64,000 nucleotides of DNA, taken from NCBI GenBank assembly GCA_037045645.1, contig JBAOIH010000011.1, forward strand, positions 186,001-250,000. The letters run 5' to 3'. Within the stretch, counting starts at the first letter, position 1, and each line of letters opens with the position of its first letter. Both the position numbers and the translations under genes were made by a program. The notes beneath the pieces are model-generated. The model saw only the letters and a program-made list of their open reading frames with translations. It searched no databases and was not told the origin of the DNA. Below are positions 60,606-64,000 of the stretch, piece by piece. The stretch is from Nocardioides sp. (GTDB lineage: Bacteria > Actinomycetota > Actinomycetes > Propionibacteriales > Nocardioidaceae).

Positions 60606-62039
60606 TCAGGCACCCGCCAAGGGCGTTGCGCACTCGAAGCAGTAGCCCTGGGAGATCTCTTCGTCCGACGGCGTGTGGCGGCAGTCAGGATTCGCGCACG
60701 GCTTGGCTGCCGGGGCTGGCGCGGGCGACGCGGGCGTTGGAGGCACCACACCTGAGAGTCCGCCGGCCCCGGATCCGCCTCCGCCGAGGGCGGGTCCACC
60801 GGCCGGGGCGATCGGGGAGGTGCACTCGACGCAGAAGCCGGCAGTTATCGAATCCCGGGAGAGTTCGCGCTTGCAGTTGCTGCATGGTGGCCCGGCTCGC
60901 CGTCTCTCGCCTGGCCGGGGCGCATGTCCTGCCGACGTCATCACGAGCGCCGCGAGCATCTGGACGATGAGGTCCATGTGACGAGCATCGGGATCGAACG
61001 CGGATTCGCGGGCCAGCCGATCCAGCAGACTTCCCACACCGCTGATGGGAACGTTGCCGGTCCACGACAACTGCGGAATGTCGCCGAGACCGTTGTGGCG
61101 CGGCAGCATCGTCACCTCGGCATGCACCTTGGCCCGGATGCCCATCCCGTCCAGTTTCGCGACCCACCTGTCTCGCGCCACCGAAAGGCTCTTGCCCATC
61201 AGGCGCGCTTCTCCCACTTGACCACCATCAGTGAGGTCGACGGCGACCAGCTGATCACCGTCGGTGAGCCACCTCACGCCGCCTTGCGCAAAGTTCTTGA
61301 CATCGATGAGCCATAGCGATCGACCGGTCAACACCACACAGTCGACGCCTCCTACGGCGTTCAAACTGGCGCCGACGGCACCCTCCTGTGGCAGTTGAAC
61401 ATTCCAAAACACTGCGTGTTTGGCATGAATGCCGCGAGCGCTCAGAGCCCGCGCAAAGTGCTGCTGTCCCTCCCGCACACGCTTGGCTGCCTGGTCTTGC
61501 GCATTGCCCAGCGACAGTCCGGGTGCACCCCACACATTGGGATCGGTCGCAATGGGCTGGTCGGCCAGGGCGTCAGGCTCGAGGCCCGTTTGTTGGCCCG
61601 GGCCGACCGCGACCTCGCGCCACCGTTGCTCGCGATGGATCTTGGCCGCGTGGCGTTGCTCGGCAACACGGGCGTCGGCGACCTGCTTCTGCTTGGCCTG
61701 GCGTGCCGCGTTCGCAGCAGACAGGCTCTTGAACCCGGTGCGCAGGCTCCACTTGCCCTGGAAGAAGACCAACGTCATCGCGGCGACCCAGGCGAGTTGG
61801 AAAGGCATGAAGATCAGATTGCGCGTGAGCAAGGACCAATTCATGATCGCGATCAGTGTGATCAGGACCAGGAAGCACCAGCTCACCCAGCGTTTCGCCG
61901 GCCTCGCACCCAGGACGCGATAGACGGCGAAACACACGACCACGCCCGCGCCCCCCACCGGAGCCTCAGCCCAATACATGACGACCACCAGAGTCAGGAA
62001 AGCCACCAGGATCTTCATCGGGATGCTGGCTTTAGCCAT
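60606..62039 (-). CDS. membrane-anchored NERD nuclease-domain protein with zinc-ribbon motifs
   Basis: 477 residues from the ATG at 62039; the longer upstream frame overlaps the ATPase gene. N-terminal hydrophobic helices (ILVAFLTLVVVMYWAE, GAGVVVCFAVYRVL, WVSWCFLVLITLIAIMNWSL, LAWVAAMTLVFFQG), then a coiled Ala/Gln/Arg region. The NERD domain has AVFWNVQLP...VGGVDCVVLTGRSLWLIDVKNFAQGGV, with the D...D-x-K arrangement of PD-(D/E)XK-like nucleases. Two C-terminal zinc-ribbon-like modules follow (CSNCKRE...GFCVEC and CANPDCRHT...GYCFEC). Start overlaps the upstream ATPase stop by 8 bp, so the two probably act together. Confidence 0.85.
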   Translation of the reverse strand: MAKASIPMKILVAFLTLVVVMYWAEAPVGGAGVVVCFAVYRVLGARPAKRWVSWCFLVLITLIAIMNWSLLTRNLIFMPFQLAWVAAMTLVFFQGKWSLRTGFKSLSAANAARQAKQKQVADARVAEQRHAAKIHREQRWREVAVGPGQQTGLEPDALADQPIATDPNVWGAPGLSLGNAQDQAAKRVREGQQHFARALSARGIHAKHAVFWNVQLPQEGAVGASLNAVGGVDCVVLTGRSLWLIDVKNFAQGGVRWLTDGDQLVAVDLTDGGQVGEARLMGKSLSVARDRWVAKLDGMGIRAKVHAEVTMLPRHNGLGDIPQLSWTGNVPISGVGSLLDRLARESAFDPDARHMDLIVQMLAALVMTSAGHAPRPGERRRAGPPCSNCKRELSRDSITAGFCVECTSPIAPAGGPALGGGGSGAGGLSGVVPPTPASPAPAPAAKPCANPDCRHTPSDEEISQGYCFECATPLAGA

Positions 62040-64000
62040 GTGTGCTCCGGTCGTTCTTGATGGCCCTGACGATATATTCGGCAAGCGAGTCGTCAGACTC
62101 CTGCCACCCAGCCAGTGTGCGATGTGGCGTTGCGGTCGACAGGTCGCGCACCTTTGCGCCCTTGCCTCCGGGTGAATGCCAGAAGAGATCTGGCAAGCGT
62201 CCGCTGCTTCCTCCTGCGAAGTAGTAGAACGGGTCGTCCTTGCTGCCCACCGCGCTCCGCATCTGGAATCCCATGCCGGAACCTCCTTGCCAATAGACCT
62301 CGGCCACCCCCAACGCGGCGAGCGCTGGACCGGGAGGCACTCCTGTGCCGGGAGCGGCGCCAGGAGCAAGTGACCGGACGGCTTCGCCGACGTACGCCGA
62401 GATGGCCGCACGCGCTGTCACTCGGTCATCCGGCGTCAGCTCAAGTGGCGCCTCGATCGGAGGTCGCACGGGCGCGATGGGGGCTGGCTCGACGGAGGCT
62501 GGCTCGGGGGTGGCCTGCGGTTGCCTGCCAACTGGCGTGTCTGGGGAGACGGCTGGATCGGTGGCCACCTTGCCGTCCACCTTCGGCAAGCCTGCCCTGT
62601 CACACGCGGCTACGACGTCTGGCAACCTCAAGGTGATGAGGTCTGCGTCGGTGACCTCTTTGTCATAGATCCGGGTGTCGCGGATCTGAATGGCGGAGTC
62701 GACCACGGCGATGATGGAGCGCGCGTTGCCCCAGGTCTCGCGCTCAAACATTCCGATCTCCTCGGCGGCCGCGAGCCGAGTCGCCAGGACTGGCAGACAT
62801 CCGGGCGCAAGACTCTGCCCCGACCGCTGCGCATGGTGAACCGCTATCTGCGTGAGCTCGGCAGCGCTATAGGCGCCGAACTCGATCGTCTTGCCGAACC
62901 GGCTCTCCAGGCCCGAGTTGGATGCCAGGAACTCGGCAATCTCGTCCGGGTAACCGGCGATGATGGTCAAGAACTCGCCCTCGTCATCTGTCAGCCGCTT
63001 GACGAGTGTGTCGATCGCTTCCAGGCCGAAGTCTTGCGGCCCGCCACGCGCGAGGGAGTACGCCTCGTCAATGAACAAGACACCACCCAGGGCACGGTCG
63101 ATTACAGAACCCGTAAGAGGTGCCGTCTGACCGACGTGTTGCGCCACCAGATCGCTGCGATCTACCTCGACGAACCCACCCGGCGACAGCAGCCCCGCAG
63201 CCGCGTAGAGCCGGCCGATGAGGCGCGCAACCGTGGTCTTGCCGGTGCCCGGCGGCCCGACGAACTCAAGATGAGTCAACTTCGGTGGCGCGGAGTCGAG
63301 ACCGCGCTCGAAGCGGCGATTGGCCGCTTGAGCCGCCGCCAGGATTTCGATGACCTGGCTCTTCACTTGTGGTTGGCCGATCAGCGAGTCGAGTTCAGCC
63401 AGCACCGCATCGAGATCGTCCGCCTGCGACTTGATGCCCTTGCTTTGCGGCAGAGCGTGCGCGTCGCACGCAGCAGAAACGTCCTGCTTGGTCACGGTCT
63501 TCAGCGCCTCTATCGTCATCTCTGACGTCGAGATGCGCAGATCGCGAGCCGCACGCGCAGCCTTCATGAGGGTGTCAATGGCCCCGGCGTTGCCCCAACC
63601 CTTCTCGCCGAACAATCCTGCCTCTTCTGCCGCTTCGAGCCGGTCTCTCAGTTCGGAGTGGGCATCGGGGGTCAGGGTGTTTTGGTGCGTGCGCAACATC
63701 AGCTGGCCGATCTCCAGCAACTCACCCGCCGTGTAGGGAGAGAAGGAAATCCGCAGATGCGGAGGGAATCTGCGTTCAAGCCCCGGGTTGGAGCCGAGAA
63801 AGATGTCCAACTCGTCGGGGTAGCCGGCGATGATCACCGCGCGACTGCCCGGACGGTCCATTCGCCGAATCATCACCGCCACGGCATCCAGCCCGAACTC
63901 GTCACGGCCATCGTTGCCGGTAAGTTGGTAGGCCTCATCGATGAAGAGCGTGCCGCCCTCGGCTCGGTCAAAGACCGCGCTCGTCTTGGTCTCGGACTGC
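62032..64000 (-). CDS. tandem CbxX/EccA-like AAA+ ATPase with novel C-terminal domain (5' end outside window)
   Basis: The frame is open to the right edge, so the N-terminus is missing. The first visible AAA+ domain starts around its Walker B (GGTLFIDEAYQL, ~63925-63960) and has the R-finger region PGLERRFP. A second AAA+ domain has Walker A GPPGTGKTTVARLIG, Walker B GGVLFIDEAYSLARG and SGLESRFGK. After a Pro-rich linker a ~140-residue C-terminal domain (DDRVTARAAISAYVGEAVRSL...GVAEVYWQGGSGMGFQMRSAVGSKDDPFYYFAGG...ESDDSLAEYIVRAIK) is not one I recognise. EccA-type ATPases serve type VII secretion; CbxX types remodel enzymes. Partner: the overlapping NERD gene. Confidence 0.85.
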   Translation of the reverse strand, partial: QSETKTSAVFDRAEGGTLFIDEAYQLTGNDGRDEFGLDAVAVMIRRMDRPGSRAVIIAGYPDELDIFLGSNPGLERRFPPHLRISFSPYTAGELLEIGQLMLRTHQNTLTPDAHSELRDRLEAAEEAGLFGEKGWGNAGAIDTLMKAARAARDLRISTSEMTIEALKTVTKQDVSAACDAHALPQSKGIKSQADDLDAVLAELDSLIGQPQVKSQVIEILAAAQAANRRFERGLDSAPPKLTHLEFVGPPGTGKTTVARLIGRLYAAAGLLSPGGFVEVDRSDLVAQHVGQTAPLTGSVIDRALGGVLFIDEAYSLARGGPQDFGLEAIDTLVKRLTDDEGEFLTIIAGYPDEIAEFLASNSGLESRFGKTIEFGAYSAAELTQIAVHHAQRSGQSLAPGCLPVLATRLAAAEEIGMFERETWGNARSIIAVVDSAIQIRDTRIYDKEVTDADLITLRLPDVVAACDRAGLPKVDGKVATDPAVSPDTPVGRQPQATPEPASVEPAPIAPVRPPIEAPLELTPDDRVTARAAISAYVGEAVRSLAPGAAPGTGVPPGPALAALGVAEVYWQGGSGMGFQMRSAVGSKDDPFYYFAGGSSGRLPDLFWHSPGGKGAKVRDLSTATPHRTLAGWQESDDSLAEYIVRAIKNDRSTHG

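Overview
The window reads as the chromosome of a high-GC Gram-positive actinobacterium, most likely in or near the Nocardioidaceae. This is inferred from the very high GC at third codon positions, a mycobacterial-type fhaA-fhaB-pstP-rodA-pbpA-pknB cell-wall cluster, CrgA, a polyphosphate glucokinase, a DUF222/HNH protein and LAL/TetR regulators. No 16S gene or other species marker is present.

Layout. 1-6.4 kb: the end of an ATPase gene, a LAL-type LuxR regulator, a glutathione peroxidase, two tandem paralogous TetR regulators and polyphosphate glucokinase. 6.4-12 kb: a pair of paralogous secreted proteins, an IS1380-family element that landed 12 bp from one of their start codons, and an ABC permease/ATPase/TetR operon. 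The ATPase of that operon carries a one-base frameshift, and a candidate operator lies upstream.

12.16-25.83 kb: a genomic island flanked by a 60-bp direct repeat that copies the 3' end and terminator of a tRNA-Leu gene. It carries a DUF4365-type nuclease/helical-repeat gene split exactly by an IS630 element, a probable restriction endonuclease with an internal 115-residue tandem duplication, its C5-methyltransferase, a MobF/TraA-type relaxase-helicase, two excisionase-like HTH proteins, a ribbon-helix-helix-like protein, a HigBA-type toxin-antitoxin pair and a decayed tyrosine integrase. It looks like a mobilizable defence island that has lost its own integration function. A fragment of a second, related integrase just outside the left repeat points to an older insertion at the same tRNA.

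25.8-40.1 kb: tRNA-Leu(CAG), then the FHA/phosphatase/RodA/PBP/PASTA-kinase operon that controls peptidoglycan synthesis and division. It is followed by cyclophilin, rhomboid protease, DUF881 protein and an unusual CrgA made of two CrgA-like halves. The order mirrors the region next to oriC in mycobacteria, but no pknA or trpG is present. An acyltransferase-patatin-DUF3817-SURF1 group follows.

40.1-55.5 kb: ordinary metabolic genes: FBP-domain protein, P450 plus hydrolase, amino-acid permease plus universal stress protein, a second hydrolase with a PKD-repeat secreted protein, carboxyltransferase, YccF, SDR, HNH protein, ABC exporter and SppA protease. SppA has a probable frameshift at its 5' end.

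55.5-64 kb: a less familiar locus. It holds a membrane protein, a divergently transcribed type-VII-secretion-like protein, a PLD/helicase/DUF3427 protein, and a minus-strand pair: a tandem CbxX/EccA-like AAA+ ATPase with an unrecognised C-terminal domain, and a membrane-anchored NERD nuclease with zinc-ribbon motifs. This pair and the island nuclease are the best candidates for undescribed biology.
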